Source: Flavobacteriales bacterium
GTDB lineage: Bacteria > Bacteroidota > Bacteroidia > Flavobacteriales > JASBRU01
Assembly (NCBI GenBank): GCA_030149285.1
Contig: JASBRU010000004.1
Coordinates: 186,001 to 250,000 of the forward strand
DNA length: 64,000 nucleotides
Direction: 5' to 3'
Every line of letters starts with the position of its first letter. The first letter of the stretch is position 1. Below are positions 7,549 through 16,646 of the stretch, one piece after another. Position numbers and translations under genes: made by a program. The notes beneath the pieces were generated by a model, which ran no database searches, was not told the DNA's origin, and was given only the letters and a program-made list of their open reading frames with translations.

Positions 7549-8883
7549 CTAATTAGAAAAGGCTTTTAAAATATCATTTCCATTTGCTAGCAGTATAAGA
7601 GCCATTAGTAAGAAAAAGCCTATTATCTGTGCTACTTCCATAAATTTTTCCGGTGGCTTTCTGCCACTAATCATTTCATACAATACAAACATTACATGAC
7701 CCCCATCTAATGCAGGTATTGGTAAGATATTAAGGAAGGCCAACATAACCGATAGGAAGGCCGTAAACCTCCAAAAATCTTCCCAAATCCACTCAGAAGG
7801 AAAAGCATTTGCTATAGCTGCAAAACCACCAACTTGTTTGTAGGCTCCCGTTTTACGGTTTAAGATAATTTTAAACTGACGAACATAGTCGTTCAGCTTA
7901 TCAAAAGTTAAGCTAACACCAGCAGGAATTGATGCGCCAAAACTATAGCTTACATGTTCAATTTCTACATAGTCTCTTAAACGGCGGTTCTTGCTTATAC
8001 CTATGCCTCCGGCGTGTTTTCCGGTGTCTAATACAGAAACAGCAAGTGTTTTTTCTAGATTGTCTCTTAACACAGTTACAGAGATTGTTTCTCCTTTGTG
8101 CTTACGAACTTCTTTACTTACTTGATCGGAAAAAGGGGTTGCAATATCATTTACAGCAACAATCCTATCCCCTTTTAACAAACCAGCCTTTTCTGCCGGA
8201 AACCCCTTAACAACGGTATCAATATCAAAAGGCACTCGCACAGTCATAAATAGCCCGCCTGTTGCTATTAGTTCCTTTATATCATTATCATCAATTTTAA
8301 CATCAATAACTTCTCCACCTCTCTCTACTTGCACAGCATTGTTGGCAAATAAAATTTCCATTGGAAGCCTGCTGAAGTCGTCATATACCTTTCCGTCAAC
8401 ACTTATAATTTTATCGCCATTTTCAAAACCGGCTCTTTCTGCTTCTTCGGTTATAGCAATACCATCTTTTACAGCATCATTAGGCAAAATATCTTGTCCG
8501 TAAGTAAATAAAACCATTGCATAGATGATAAAGGCAACGATAACATTTACAGTTACACCTCCTACCATTACAATTAATCTTTGCCATGCCGGCTTAGAAC
8601 GAAACTCCCAGGGTTGAGGAGGTTTTTTCATTTGTTCTTTGTCCATGCTTTCGTCAATCATTCCGGCAATTTTTACATAACCACCTAAAGGAAGCCAGCC
8701 AATACCATAAACAGTATCGCCAACTTTCTTTTTTACTAAGGAAAACCAAGGGTCAAAAAACAAGTAAAATTTTTCTACACGAATTTTAAATAAGCGAGCC
8801 GGAATAAAGTGTCCTAACTCGTGTAATATGATAAGTATGGAAAGGCTTAATAATAATTGCCCTCCTTTTATAATAATGTCCAT
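7549..8883 (-). CDS. rseP: RIP metalloprotease RseP (site-2 protease)
   Basis: This is a 444-residue inner-membrane zinc protease that cuts substrates within the membrane, classically anti-sigma factors after a first periplasmic cut. The zinc motif HELGH is at residues 21-25 in the first membrane helix, and the third ligand lies in LDGGHVMF near residue 386. Two PDZ domains sit between them (around residues 120-200, and 215-300 with GFPAEKAGLLKGDRIVAVN). Further helices lie at about 105-125 and near the C-terminus. A TATATTTG element lies 36 nt upstream of the ATG. The ECF sigma/anti-sigma pair further along this window is one conceivable client, but no direct link is visible. Confidence 0.94.
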   Translation of the reverse strand: MDIIIKGGQLLLSLSILIILHELGHFIPARLFKIRVEKFYLFFDPWFSLVKKKVGDTVYGIGWLPLGGYVKIAGMIDESMDKEQMKKPPQPWEFRSKPAWQRLIVMVGGVTVNVIVAFIIYAMVLFTYGQDILPNDAVKDGIAITEEAERAGFENGDKIISVDGKVYDDFSRLPMEILFANNAVQVERGGEVIDVKIDDNDIKELIATGGLFMTVRVPFDIDTVVKGFPAEKAGLLKGDRIVAVNDIATPFSDQVSKEVRKHKGETISVTVLRDNLEKTLAVSVLDTGKHAGGIGISKNRRLRDYVEIEHVSYSFGASIPAGVSLTFDKLNDYVRQFKIILNRKTGAYKQVGGFAAIANAFPSEWIWEDFWRFTAFLSVMLAFLNILPIPALDGGHVMFVLYEMISGRKPPEKFMEVAQIIGFFLLMALILLANGNDILKAFSN

Positions 8884-8919
8884 CTGCTAATTATGTCAAT
8901 GTTTCAGTAAAATCTTTTG

Positions 8920-8927
8920 CAAATATA
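8920..8927 (-). promoter_or_regulatory. -7 element for rseP
   Basis: TATATTTG on the minus strand matches TAnnTTTG and leaves a leader of about 30 nt before the rseP ATG. Confidence 0.45.
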
Positions 8928-8947
8928 GGTTTTTGTAACGTCAAAAA

Positions 8948-10441
8948 TTATTCCAAGAAATCACCAAGTTTGTCGGCAATTTTCCTGTCATTACTCAGCC
9001 TGGGCACTTTGTTTTGTCCGCCTAATTTTCCTTCGCTTTTCATGTAGGCATTAAACCCGTCTTTTTGTACAACTCTCAGTACTAATGGGCGTAATACGTT
9101 TCCTTTTATCAAGTCGCTATAATAAATGTTTTTGGCCTGTAAGGCCTTGTCTATGGCTAAGCTTAATGCATTAATATCATTAGGTTTTTTTGTAAACTCA
9201 ACAAACCATTCGTGGTAAGGCAAGCCTTCAGCGGGGTTTACTTGCGGCGCAACGGTAAACTCAGTAACCTGTACATCATCACCTCCTATAGCCGTTTTTA
9301 AGGCATCCTCTACTTCGCTACCAATAACGTGCTCACCAAACGCTGAGGTATAATGTTTTATTCTGCCAGTTACTTTTATTCTGTATGGTTTTGTGCTTAC
9401 AAACTCTATAGTGTCGCCTATATTATAACCCCAAAGCCCGGCATTGGTATTTAATATAATTACATAGTTTACACCCACTTTTACATCTTTAATAGAAATA
9501 CGTGTTGGGTTTTCATCAAAAAACTCTTCAGCAGGGATGAATTCATAGAAAATGCCATAATCTAGCAGTAGAAGCATTCCTTCTGCTTTTTGAGAGTCTT
9601 GAAAGGCAATAAAACCTTCGGAAGCAGGATAGAGCTCCAAAATATCTACATGACCTCCTATTAACTCCTCAAAACGTTTGCGATAGGGCTCAAAGGCAAC
9701 ACCCCCGTTTACAAATAATGAGAAATTAGGAAACAGGTCTTTTATTTTTTTGCCGGATTTTGCATTTAGTTTTTCAAAATACATTTGTACCCAAGAAGGA
9801 ATACCGCTAATTAAGCGCATATCTTCATTCATGGTTTCATCTACAATAGTATCTACTTTGGTTTCCCAATCTTCAATCATATTGGTTTCCATGCTTGGCA
9901 ATCTATTTTTTTGAAGATAACCGGGAACGTAGTGTGCAACAATACCAGATAACCGGCCTAAGTTTATTCCGTTTTTCTTTTCTAGTTCTGGGCTTCCTTG
10001 TAAAAAAATCATTTTACCATCTACAAAAGCTTTGTTTCCGGTTTCGTGCATATAAAGCAATAAGGCATTTCGTGCTGCTTTAATATGAAAAGGAAGAGAC
10101 TCTTTGGTAAGCGGAATATATTTTGCCCCAGAAGTGGTGCCAGAAGTTTTGGCAAAGTATAAAGGCTTATTGGGCCATAATACATCGCTCTCGCCAGCCA
10201 CCACTCTATCTACGTAAGGTTTTAAACCCTCATAGTCTTGTATGGGTACCTGCTTTTTAAAGTCTTCATAAGATTGAATTGAAGAGAAGTTGTGGTCTTT
10301 ACCAAAAGCAGTTTCTTTAGCTGTAGAAACCAACTCTTTCATCCACTTATCTTGCGTTTGGGCAGGGCTTGAAGACCAAGATTTGGTCTTTTTATATATT
10401 TTTTTTGCAAAAACTTTTCCTAAGGAACCTTTAATGCTCAT
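8948..10441 (-). CDS. GH3-family acyl-adenylating enzyme
   Basis: This 497-residue protein belongs to the GH3 'auxin-responsive promoter' family, adenylate-forming enzymes that couple carboxylic acids to amino acids. The phosphate-binding loop TSGTTSGAKYIPLT is near residues 100-115. ELYPASEGF and LLDYGIFYEFIP match the acyl/adenosine pocket of the family, and GYNIGDTIEF followed by KVTGRIKHYTS matches the hinge region. Bacterial members have no established substrate in this lineage. The gene follows the M23 peptidase gene with a 3-bp gap, so the two are probably one operon; this pairing next to sprE and the ATP synthase genes is familiar from Bacteroidota genomes. Confidence 0.9.
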   Translation of the reverse strand: MSIKGSLGKVFAKKIYKKTKSWSSSPAQTQDKWMKELVSTAKETAFGKDHNFSSIQSYEDFKKQVPIQDYEGLKPYVDRVVAGESDVLWPNKPLYFAKTSGTTSGAKYIPLTKESLPFHIKAARNALLLYMHETGNKAFVDGKMIFLQGSPELEKKNGINLGRLSGIVAHYVPGYLQKNRLPSMETNMIEDWETKVDTIVDETMNEDMRLISGIPSWVQMYFEKLNAKSGKKIKDLFPNFSLFVNGGVAFEPYRKRFEELIGGHVDILELYPASEGFIAFQDSQKAEGMLLLLDYGIFYEFIPAEEFFDENPTRISIKDVKVGVNYVIILNTNAGLWGYNIGDTIEFVSTKPYRIKVTGRIKHYTSAFGEHVIGSEVEDALKTAIGGDDVQVTEFTVAPQVNPAEGLPYHEWFVEFTKKPNDINALSLAIDKALQAKNIYYSDLIKGNVLRPLVLRVVQKDGFNAYMKSEGKLGGQNKVPRLSNDRKIADKLGDFLE

Positions 10442-10444
10442 ATA

Positions 10445-11314
10445 TTAAAATGCAATAAAATTTTCAGGATTCACGGGGTTTCCGCGATGCCATAATTCAA
10501 AATGTAGATGTGTGCCTGATGTATACTCACCAGAGTTACCAACAATGGCAATTACCTCTCCCGCTTTTACATATGCTCCTTGGCTTTTTAAGCTTACAGA
10601 GTTGTGTTTATATACAGAAAGTAACTCTTTAGTGTGTTGGATAATAAGAACATGCCCGGTTTCTGCAGTCCATTCAGAAAAAATAACCGTCCCGTCTAAA
10701 ACAGTTTTTACCGATTCGTTTTCTGCGGCAGCAACATCTATAGCATAGTGTTTCTTTTGGCTATTAAAACGATTTGTAACAGAGCCTTTAACAGGGGTAA
10801 AGAAAGCAAAACCACTTAAAGAACTCTCAGTGCTAGAAGGGTTAATATTATATCGCTCCTCTTCTTCTACTTGAGCTCTTAATATAGAGTCTTCCTCACT
10901 AATAGAGAAGCTAACATTGTTATATTGTCCCGTCTCATCAGCATTAGAAGAGTCGGTAATATAATCTTCAGGCTCTTCGCCGCTCATTATTCTTTTTAAA
11001 TTCACCAAGTATAAATCATTACTCTGAATTTGTTTTTCCAATGAGTCTATAGCTAATGCATTATTAAAGGCTTCTCTTTTTAAAGATGTAGAAGAATAGC
11101 CGGGGATGTACTCTTTAATGGGGGTAAAAGCAATTAAAAGCACAGTTCCGGCAATTAAAAAGATAGCTCCAAACCCAACAACAACAAAGACATTGAGACG
11201 AGATAACCGAAAAGACACCTTTTCCTCAAACGTATTATCGTTTAGTACTACTAAACGATACTTGTTTTTGAGCTTATCAATAACCTTTTCCTTATTTCTT
11301 TCTTTTTTAGCCAT
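10445..11314 (-). CDS. M23 family metallopeptidase (membrane-anchored LytM)
   Basis: This 289-residue protein has a basic N-terminus, one membrane helix at about residues 31-53, a coiled linker with the acidic stretch EEDSILRAQVEEEER, and a C-terminal LytM domain (about 175-285). The domain keeps the metal-site pattern: HYAIDVA (HxxxD) and GTHLHFELW (HxH). It probably trims peptidoglycan or activates an amidase, facing the periplasm. It is transcribed away from sprE and runs into the GH3 gene 3 bp downstream. The gene context is conserved in related bacteria, which hints at a shared envelope function. Confidence 0.92.
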   Translation of the reverse strand: MAKKERNKEKVIDKLKNKYRLVVLNDNTFEEKVSFRLSRLNVFVVVGFGAIFLIAGTVLLIAFTPIKEYIPGYSSTSLKREAFNNALAIDSLEKQIQSNDLYLVNLKRIMSGEEPEDYITDSSNADETGQYNNVSFSISEEDSILRAQVEEEERYNINPSSTESSLSGFAFFTPVKGSVTNRFNSQKKHYAIDVAAAENESVKTVLDGTVIFSEWTAETGHVLIIQHTKELLSVYKHNSVSLKSQGAYVKAGEVIAIVGNSGEYTSGTHLHFELWHRGNPVNPENFIAF

Positions 11315-11386
11315 AAAAATACCTGCCTAATTGTGCAAATATCGTAATCCTAACCCCAAAAACACATACAGGTCAAAAAAATAAAA

Positions 11387-11394
11387 TAATTTTG
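11387..11394 (+). promoter_or_regulatory. -7 element for sprE
   Basis: TAATTTTG matches TAnnTTTG and ends 13 nt before the sprE ATG, implying a leader of about 9 nt. Confidence 0.5.
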
Positions 11395-11407
11395 CAGATT
11401 ATCAGTT

Positions 11408-14032
11408 ATGTACACACAACATAATTATGTCAATTATTTGAAACGTAATTTTTTCCATATAAAATATATTACACCTCTAGCGGTCGTGCTTTTTTTTGCA
11501 TCCTGTAGCACAAAGAAAAACACTTTTACTACTAGAACGTACCACAGCACAACCACAAAGTTTAATGGCTACTTTAATGGTAATGAAAGCTTAAATGAAG
11601 GCATACGTTTATTAGAGCAGGCACATAAAGACGATTTCAATGAGATTATACCGGTATATAAGCTAGGTAATGAACAAGACGCAGTGTCTGTGGCTCCGCA
11701 AATGGATAGAGCTATTGAAAAAGCGGTAAAGGTTATCAAAAAGCACTCTATAAGAATAAGAGGAAAAGAGTACAACAATATGATTGATGAGTCATATCTA
11801 CTTATGGGTAAGGCTCAGTTTTATAAAAAGGATTACATAGTAGCGCTAGAAGCATTTAACTATGTTGCAAAAGAATATAAAGAACAACCTGCATATTATG
11901 AGGCCACATTGTGGGCAGCTAATTGCTACCTAGAAATGAATAGCCCAATAGCAGCACTAGAACAGCTAGATAGGCTTTACCAAAACCGCAAGCTCCCTAA
12001 AAGTTTAACAGAAAGAGTTACTGTTGCCCAAGCACGATACCATATATTAAAAAAGGAATATCAAGAAGCAGTAGAACTGTTAGTAGAGGCAGAGAAAATA
12101 GGTAAAAAGAAAAAAAATAGGATTAGGTATCTATACATTATTGCACAGCTAAAAGAGGCCTTAGGAGAGGCAGATGAGGCTAGCCAGTACTACTTAAAAG
12201 TTGTGAAGGCCAGACCATCTTACGAGCTAGAGTTTAATGCAAGAATAAGCAGAGCAAGAACCTTTGACATATATCTTAATGATAGTAGAGAGATAAAGGA
12301 AGAGTTGAACAAGATGTTAAAGGATGATAAAAACATAGAATATCACGATCAAATTTACTACGCTTTAGCAGGGATTGAATTAAAAGAGGATAATATTGAT
12401 GAGGCAATAACTTATCTAAAGCTCTCTGCCAAAACAAGTATCTCTAATGATAACCAAAAAGCATTGTCATATAACACCTTGGCAGATCTACACTTTGAGT
12501 TTTCAGAGTATGTGCCTGCAAGCGCATATTATGATAGCACATTATCTTTTATGTCAGAAGAAAACAAGTCTTATGCACTTGTAAAAAAGAAAAAGGAAAG
12601 CTTAGAGGAGCTCGTAAAATACGTACAAACAATAGAGTTGCAGGATAGCTTAGTTACGCTAGGTGAAATGGCGGGCTCAGAAAGAGACAGGGTTTTAGAA
12701 GAGTATATAGAAAAGCTAAAGAAAGAGGATAAAAGGAAAAAAGCAGAGGAAGAGAGACAGGCTGAGCTATTAACCCCAGGAAGCAATGTAGGAACAAGGG
12801 GAGGCGACTCCCAAGGAGCGTGGTATTTTTATAACCAAACTACACTAAGTTTTGGTTTTACTGAGTTTAGAAGAGTTTGGGGAAACAGAAAATTAGAAGA
12901 CAATTGGAGACGAAAGAATAAGCAAATAGAATTAACAGAAAACATTGTTGCAGAAGAAGGTAGCCAAGGTGAAGAAGGCAGTATTGACGGTGAAGATGGA
13001 GAAGGATCGGCAGAAAATGATAAATACAGCAAAGAGTATTACTTAAAGGATATTCCGCTTACTGAAGAGGATATTACCCTTGCAAAAGAAATGATACAAG
13101 AGGCGTATTATAAACTGGGCATTATATACAGAGAGAACCTAAAGGATTACCGTGAGGCAGTAGAAACCTTTGAGACACTGAACAAAAAGTATCCTGAGAC
13201 ATCATATTTACTACCGTCATATTATAACTTATACCGATCGTTTTTAGCATTAGAGCTACCAAAAGATGCAGATAAATACAAAGCATTAATATTAGAAAAT
13301 TACCCAAGTAGTAAGTTTGCTGCAATTATCAACTCAGACGGAAAACCATTAGAAGACAAGGAGGCAGATGAGGCAGAGCAATACTATAGGCTGACCTATG
13401 ACTACTTTACAAAGGGTAAGAATAAAGATGTGATAAAAAGAGCTGACAAAGCTATAGAGCAATACCCTACTTCTTCCTTACTTCCAAACTTTGCTTTATT
13501 AAAGGCAATTGCAATTGGTAAAACTAAAACCAAAGAAGACTATATAGTTTCTTTAAAGGATGTTATTACTAATTATCCGTCAACAGAGGTGTCTGCGTCA
13601 GCACAAGAAATGCTAGATGCTATAAAAACGGATAAAGAACAGGCAAAAACAGAAGCAGCTACAGAGAAGTTTGTATATAATGAAAAAGCAAGACACCTTT
13701 ATGTTGTGCTTTTTCCTATGAATAAAGGAGACCTAGCAAAAATAACTGCATCATATTCAGACTTTAACTCGAGATACTTTCAGTATGATAGGCTTACAGT
13801 AAAAAACACCTTGTTAGGCAAAAATTATCAAATGGTAGTGGTTAGAAACTTTAAAAATCAGAAGGCTGCGGACAAGTTTTTTAGCGCAATTCGCTCAAAC
13901 CCAAAAGTTTTGAGTAATTTTGACAACATTAAATACGATCATTTCATAATATCTGATGCAAATTATAAAACCTTGTTTTTGGAACAAGACTTAGATTTGT
14001 ACTTAGAGTTCTTTAAACAGAAGTATAAATAA
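11408..14032 (+). CDS. sprE: SprE/PorW-type TPR lipoprotein of the type IX secretion system
   Basis: This 874-residue lipoprotein starts with a lipobox (VLFFASC, Cys near residue 33) and is then built mostly of TPR-like helices. The opening STKKNTFTTRTYHSTTTKFNGYFNG region followed by repeats is characteristic of SprE (gliding motility) and PorW (Porphyromonas), outer-membrane lipoproteins that link type IX secretion subcomplexes. A charged low-complexity segment (residues 425-460) and an acidic Gly/Glu/Ser stretch (510-540) separate the two repeat blocks. The C-terminal 100 residues form a separate small domain. The gene leads a cluster with bactofilin and the ATP synthase genes. Its presence implies that this organism secretes by type IX, although no cargo sorting domain is seen in this window. 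Confidence 0.88.
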   Translation: MYTQHNYVNYLKRNFFHIKYITPLAVVLFFASCSTKKNTFTTRTYHSTTTKFNGYFNGNESLNEGIRLLEQAHKDDFNEIIPVYKLGNEQDAVSVAPQMDRAIEKAVKVIKKHSIRIRGKEYNNMIDESYLLMGKAQFYKKDYIVALEAFNYVAKEYKEQPAYYEATLWAANCYLEMNSPIAALEQLDRLYQNRKLPKSLTERVTVAQARYHILKKEYQEAVELLVEAEKIGKKKKNRIRYLYIIAQLKEALGEADEASQYYLKVVKARPSYELEFNARISRARTFDIYLNDSREIKEELNKMLKDDKNIEYHDQIYYALAGIELKEDNIDEAITYLKLSAKTSISNDNQKALSYNTLADLHFEFSEYVPASAYYDSTLSFMSEENKSYALVKKKKESLEELVKYVQTIELQDSLVTLGEMAGSERDRVLEEYIEKLKKEDKRKKAEEERQAELLTPGSNVGTRGGDSQGAWYFYNQTTLSFGFTEFRRVWGNRKLEDNWRRKNKQIELTENIVAEEGSQGEEGSIDGEDGEGSAENDKYSKEYYLKDIPLTEEDITLAKEMIQEAYYKLGIIYRENLKDYREAVETFETLNKKYPETSYLLPSYYNLYRSFLALELPKDADKYKALILENYPSSKFAAIINSDGKPLEDKEADEAEQYYRLTYDYFTKGKNKDVIKRADKAIEQYPTSSLLPNFALLKAIAIGKTKTKEDYIVSLKDVITNYPSTEVSASAQEMLDAIKTDKEQAKTEAATEKFVYNEKARHLYVVLFPMNKGDLAKITASYSDFNSRYFQYDRLTVKNTLLGKNYQMVVVRNFKNQKAADKFFSAIRSNPKVLSNFDNIKYDHFIISDANYKTLFLEQDLDLYLEFFKQKYK

Positions 14033-14039
14033 CACCGAA

Positions 14040-14483
14040 ATGATTAAGAAAAGAATTGATAAAATGGCAAAGCAGGTAGAAGACCAAGGACAAGCAAGAA
14101 ACCGTATTGGAGGAGGAACTACTATTGTAGGGGAAATTGTTTCTAAAGGAGATTTTAGAATAGATGGATCATTAGAAGGAAAAATAACTACAGAAGGGAA
14201 AGTAGTGGTAGGCCCTAATGGTTTTGTAAAAGGAGAGATTAAGTGTGCTAATGCTGATATTTCTGGCAAAGTAGACGCTACGGTATATGTAAGCCAGTTA
14301 TTATCATTACAAGCATCGGCAAAGCTACATGGCGATATTATTGCCAATAAACTATCTATAGAGCCTGGAGCAGAGTTTACAGGATCATGTAAGATGGGGC
14401 CTGTGATTAAAGACATTAAGAATGCAGAAAAAGCAGGAAGAGAAGCCGAAACCGAAAAAAGGACAGCCGAACAGCGCTCTTAA
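14040..14483 (+). CDS. bactofilin (polymer-forming cytoskeletal protein)
   Basis: This 147-residue protein has the bactofilin beta-helix: repeated short strands such as GGTTIVGEIVSKGDFRIDGSLEGKI, GFVKGEIKCANADISGKV and KLHGDIIANKLSIEPGAEFTG. Bactofilins polymerise without nucleotide and position cell-wall or division factors at the membrane. A start at 14064 (MAKQ) is also possible. The C-terminus is a charged tail. It begins 7 bp after sprE ends, and its 3' end overlaps the atpZ-like gene by 62 bp, suggesting a single transcript from sprE to the ATP synthase genes. Confidence 0.9.
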   Translation: MIKKRIDKMAKQVEDQGQARNRIGGGTTIVGEIVSKGDFRIDGSLEGKITTEGKVVVGPNGFVKGEIKCANADISGKVDATVYVSQLLSLQASAKLHGDIIANKLSIEPGAEFTGSCKMGPVIKDIKNAEKAGREAETEKRTAEQRS

Positions 14484-14655
14484 ATATACTGGCATTGCCA
14501 CAAAAATGGCAGCCATTATCATTATTGGTTCTTTTGGCGGCGTGGAACTAGACAAACGGTTTTCAACCCAAATACCTATTTATACATTAACTTTAACCAT
14601 ACTTTCTGTTGCTTTTGCAATGTATGTGGTTATAAAAGATATATCTAAACCATAA
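14422..14655 (+). CDS. AtpZ/AtpI-family protein
   Basis: This 77-residue protein has a basic Lys/Pro-rich N-terminus followed by two membrane helices. The first carries TGIATKMAAIIIIGSFGGVELD, matching the AtpZ/AtpI pattern GxxxG with an acidic residue after the helix. AtpZ/AtpI proteins assist assembly of the ATP synthase c-ring and may conduct Mg or Ca. The first 62 bp overlap the bactofilin gene in another frame; a shorter start would cut off the conserved basic region, so the overlap is probably real. The next gene begins 2 bp after its stop. Confidence 0.82.
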   Translation: MQKKQEEKPKPKKGQPNSALKYTGIATKMAAIIIIGSFGGVELDKRFSTQIPIYTLTLTILSVAFAMYVVIKDISKP

Positions 14656-14657
14656 CT

Positions 14658-15050
14658 ATGAAAAAGTTTATTAGCTCCCTTTCAATTCTTACAGTTGTAT
14701 TATTAGGACTGTCTTTGTTGGTATTTAACTTATTGAGTTTTGTGTTGCCGGTAATCGTATATTTTTTCTTTTTATACTTTTTTTTACTCACGCTCATCTC
14801 ACACATAACACTGGTAAAAAAAAATAAAGAAAACCCAAAACGCTTTATTACTTCTTTTATGGGTGCGTTAGGTATTAAGTTGTTTTCATCCTTAGCCTTT
14901 ATTGCAATTATTCTGATTATGTATAAATCTGCAGACTTTGTGTTAGAAATTGCACTAACTTTTACAGCCTTATATTTAATCTATACATTCTTTGAAACAG
15001 TACATTTGTTAAGGGCTACAAAGGAAACCAATGAACAGAAAAAAGACTAA
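14658..15050 (+). CDS. four-helix membrane protein in the ATP synthase cluster
   Basis: This 130-residue protein has four predicted membrane helices (about 7-28, 30-50, 72-92, 97-116) and no recognisable motif. Position and size recall the small AtpI-like or DUF6168-like proteins that precede atpB in Flavobacteria. It starts 2 bp after the atpZ-like gene. It might help in ATP synthase assembly, but this is inference from context only. Confidence 0.6.
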   Translation: MKKFISSLSILTVVLLGLSLLVFNLLSFVLPVIVYFFFLYFFLLTLISHITLVKKNKENPKRFITSFMGALGIKLFSSLAFIAIILIMYKSADFVLEIALTFTALYLIYTFFETVHLLRATKETNEQKKD

Positions 15051-15118
15051 ATATTTTAGGTCTTTAGAGCCCACCACAAAAAATAATAGAAATAGTTTTT
15101 TAGTTTTTGATAATTGAC

Positions 15119-15126
15119 TAGTTTTG
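15119..15126 (+). promoter_or_regulatory. possible internal promoter before atpB
   Basis: TAGTTTTG matches TAnnTTTG in the 116-bp gap before atpB, 40 nt from its ATG. It could give the ATP synthase genes their own transcript in addition to read-through from sprE. Confidence 0.45.
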
Positions 15127-15166
15127 CGGTCAATTTAAAGGGCAGTAAGTTTTAAAGAAAATTTTG

Positions 15167-16279
15167 ATGACAGGTTTCCGTAAAAACTCAACTAACATCG
15201 CTAAAAGCGCTATACTATTTTTGTTTTCTTTGTTAGTAGCTCTACCAGCGCTTGCTTCTGGTGGCGAAGAAGGTCACGAAGAAAAAAAAGAGTTTAATGC
15301 AGGCGATATGATTATGCATCACGTTTTAGATGCGCATGAAATTCATTTCATTACACTACACGAGAACACCCCCGAAGAAAAACACATTTCTATTCCTTTA
15401 CCTGTAATCTTGTATCACGAAGGTGATTTTTTTGTTGGAATGTCTAGTACTTTCCACCATGCAGAGCACAATAAGGTAGACAACTATATAATGCACCATG
15501 ATAAGTTTTATGTTGCGAATGAGCATGGCGAGTTAGAATATGATGAAAACCACAACGTTTTAAACGCAGCACCAATAGACTTATCTATTACGAAAACAGT
15601 TGCAGGTACTTTATTTGTAATGATCCTAATGATGTGGCTGTTCTTTACAGTAGCTAAGGGATATAAGAAGCGCGATGGTCAAGCACCAAAAGGAATACAA
15701 TCTTTTATGGAGCCATTAATTGTGTTTATTAGAGATGAGGTTGCTAAACCATCAATAGGACATAAATACCAACGATTTATGCCTTTCTTGCTTACTGTAT
15801 TCTTTTTTATATGGGTAAGTAATATGTTAGGTACTATACCATTTATTGGAGGGTTTAATATAACAGGAAACATTGCCATTACACTTACTTTAGCAACATT
15901 TACTTTTGTAATTACTACCGTAAGCGGGAACAAAAATTATTGGGCACATATATTTGCAACTCCAGGTGTACCGGTGTGGTTGCTACCATTAATGATTCCT
16001 ATCGAGATTATGGGAATGTTCATTAAGCCTATCGTATTAACCCTACGTTTGTTTGCAAACATTACTGCGGGTCACATTATCATATTATCGTTCATGAGTT
16101 TAATTTTCATCTTCTCTAATTTATACGGAGTAGGTGCAGGTTATGGTGTGTCATTATTATCATTGGCATTCTCAATTTTTATGAATGTATTAGAGTTGTT
16201 AGTTGCTTTTTTACAAGCGTATGTATTTACGTTATTATCAGCATTGTATTTTGGTGCTGCAGTAGAAGAGCACCATTAG
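15167..16279 (+). CDS. atpB: ATP synthase F0 subunit a
   Basis: This is the membrane stator subunit that forms the proton half-channels. I chose the ATG at 15167 (370 residues) over the adjacent TTG at 15164. The N-terminus carries a signal-like helix ending ALPALASGG, then an unusually His-rich periplasmic region (residues about 30-130, more than a dozen His), and then the usual transmembrane part. The essential arginine is in KPIVLTLRLFANITAGH. Long N-terminal extensions are usual for Bacteroidota subunit a. It is followed by atpE after 36 bp. Confidence 0.95.
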   Translation: MTGFRKNSTNIAKSAILFLFSLLVALPALASGGEEGHEEKKEFNAGDMIMHHVLDAHEIHFITLHENTPEEKHISIPLPVILYHEGDFFVGMSSTFHHAEHNKVDNYIMHHDKFYVANEHGELEYDENHNVLNAAPIDLSITKTVAGTLFVMILMMWLFFTVAKGYKKRDGQAPKGIQSFMEPLIVFIRDEVAKPSIGHKYQRFMPFLLTVFFFIWVSNMLGTIPFIGGFNITGNIAITLTLATFTFVITTVSGNKNYWAHIFATPGVPVWLLPLMIPIEIMGMFIKPIVLTLRLFANITAGHIIILSFMSLIFIFSNLYGVGAGYGVSLLSLAFSIFMNVLELLVAFLQAYVFTLLSALYFGAAVEEHH

Positions 16280-16309
16280 TAAGTATTTTTGTTTAACCCT
16301 TATATATAA

Positions 16310-16564
<255 letters not shown>

Positions 16565-16576
16565 TAAACAGAATTT

Positions 16577-16619
16577 GTATTACCAAACGCCCTAGCGGTT
16601 GGCTGGGGCAAGGTAATAC
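16577..16619 (+). other. atpE-atpF intercistronic hairpin
   Basis: GTATTACC (16577-16584) and GGTAATAC (16612-16619) form a perfect 8-bp stem enclosing 27 nt, which contains a second possible stem (CCAAACGC with GCGGTTGG, one mismatch). No T-run follows, so it is not a simple terminator. By analogy with other atp operons it may stabilise atpE mRNA or reduce atpF translation, because the c subunit is needed in excess. Confidence 0.5.
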
Positions 16620-16646
16620 TTGGTTAAACTGTAAAAAAACAAAAAA

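Noticed and set aside
14003-14416. 137-codon open frame on the minus strand across the bactofilin gene
   Set aside because: It is antisense to a well-supported gene, has no recognisable domain, and its frame is explained by the codon pattern of the bactofilin gene.
15164-15166. TTG at 15164 as the start of atpB
   Set aside because: An ATG follows in frame immediately, which is the simpler start.
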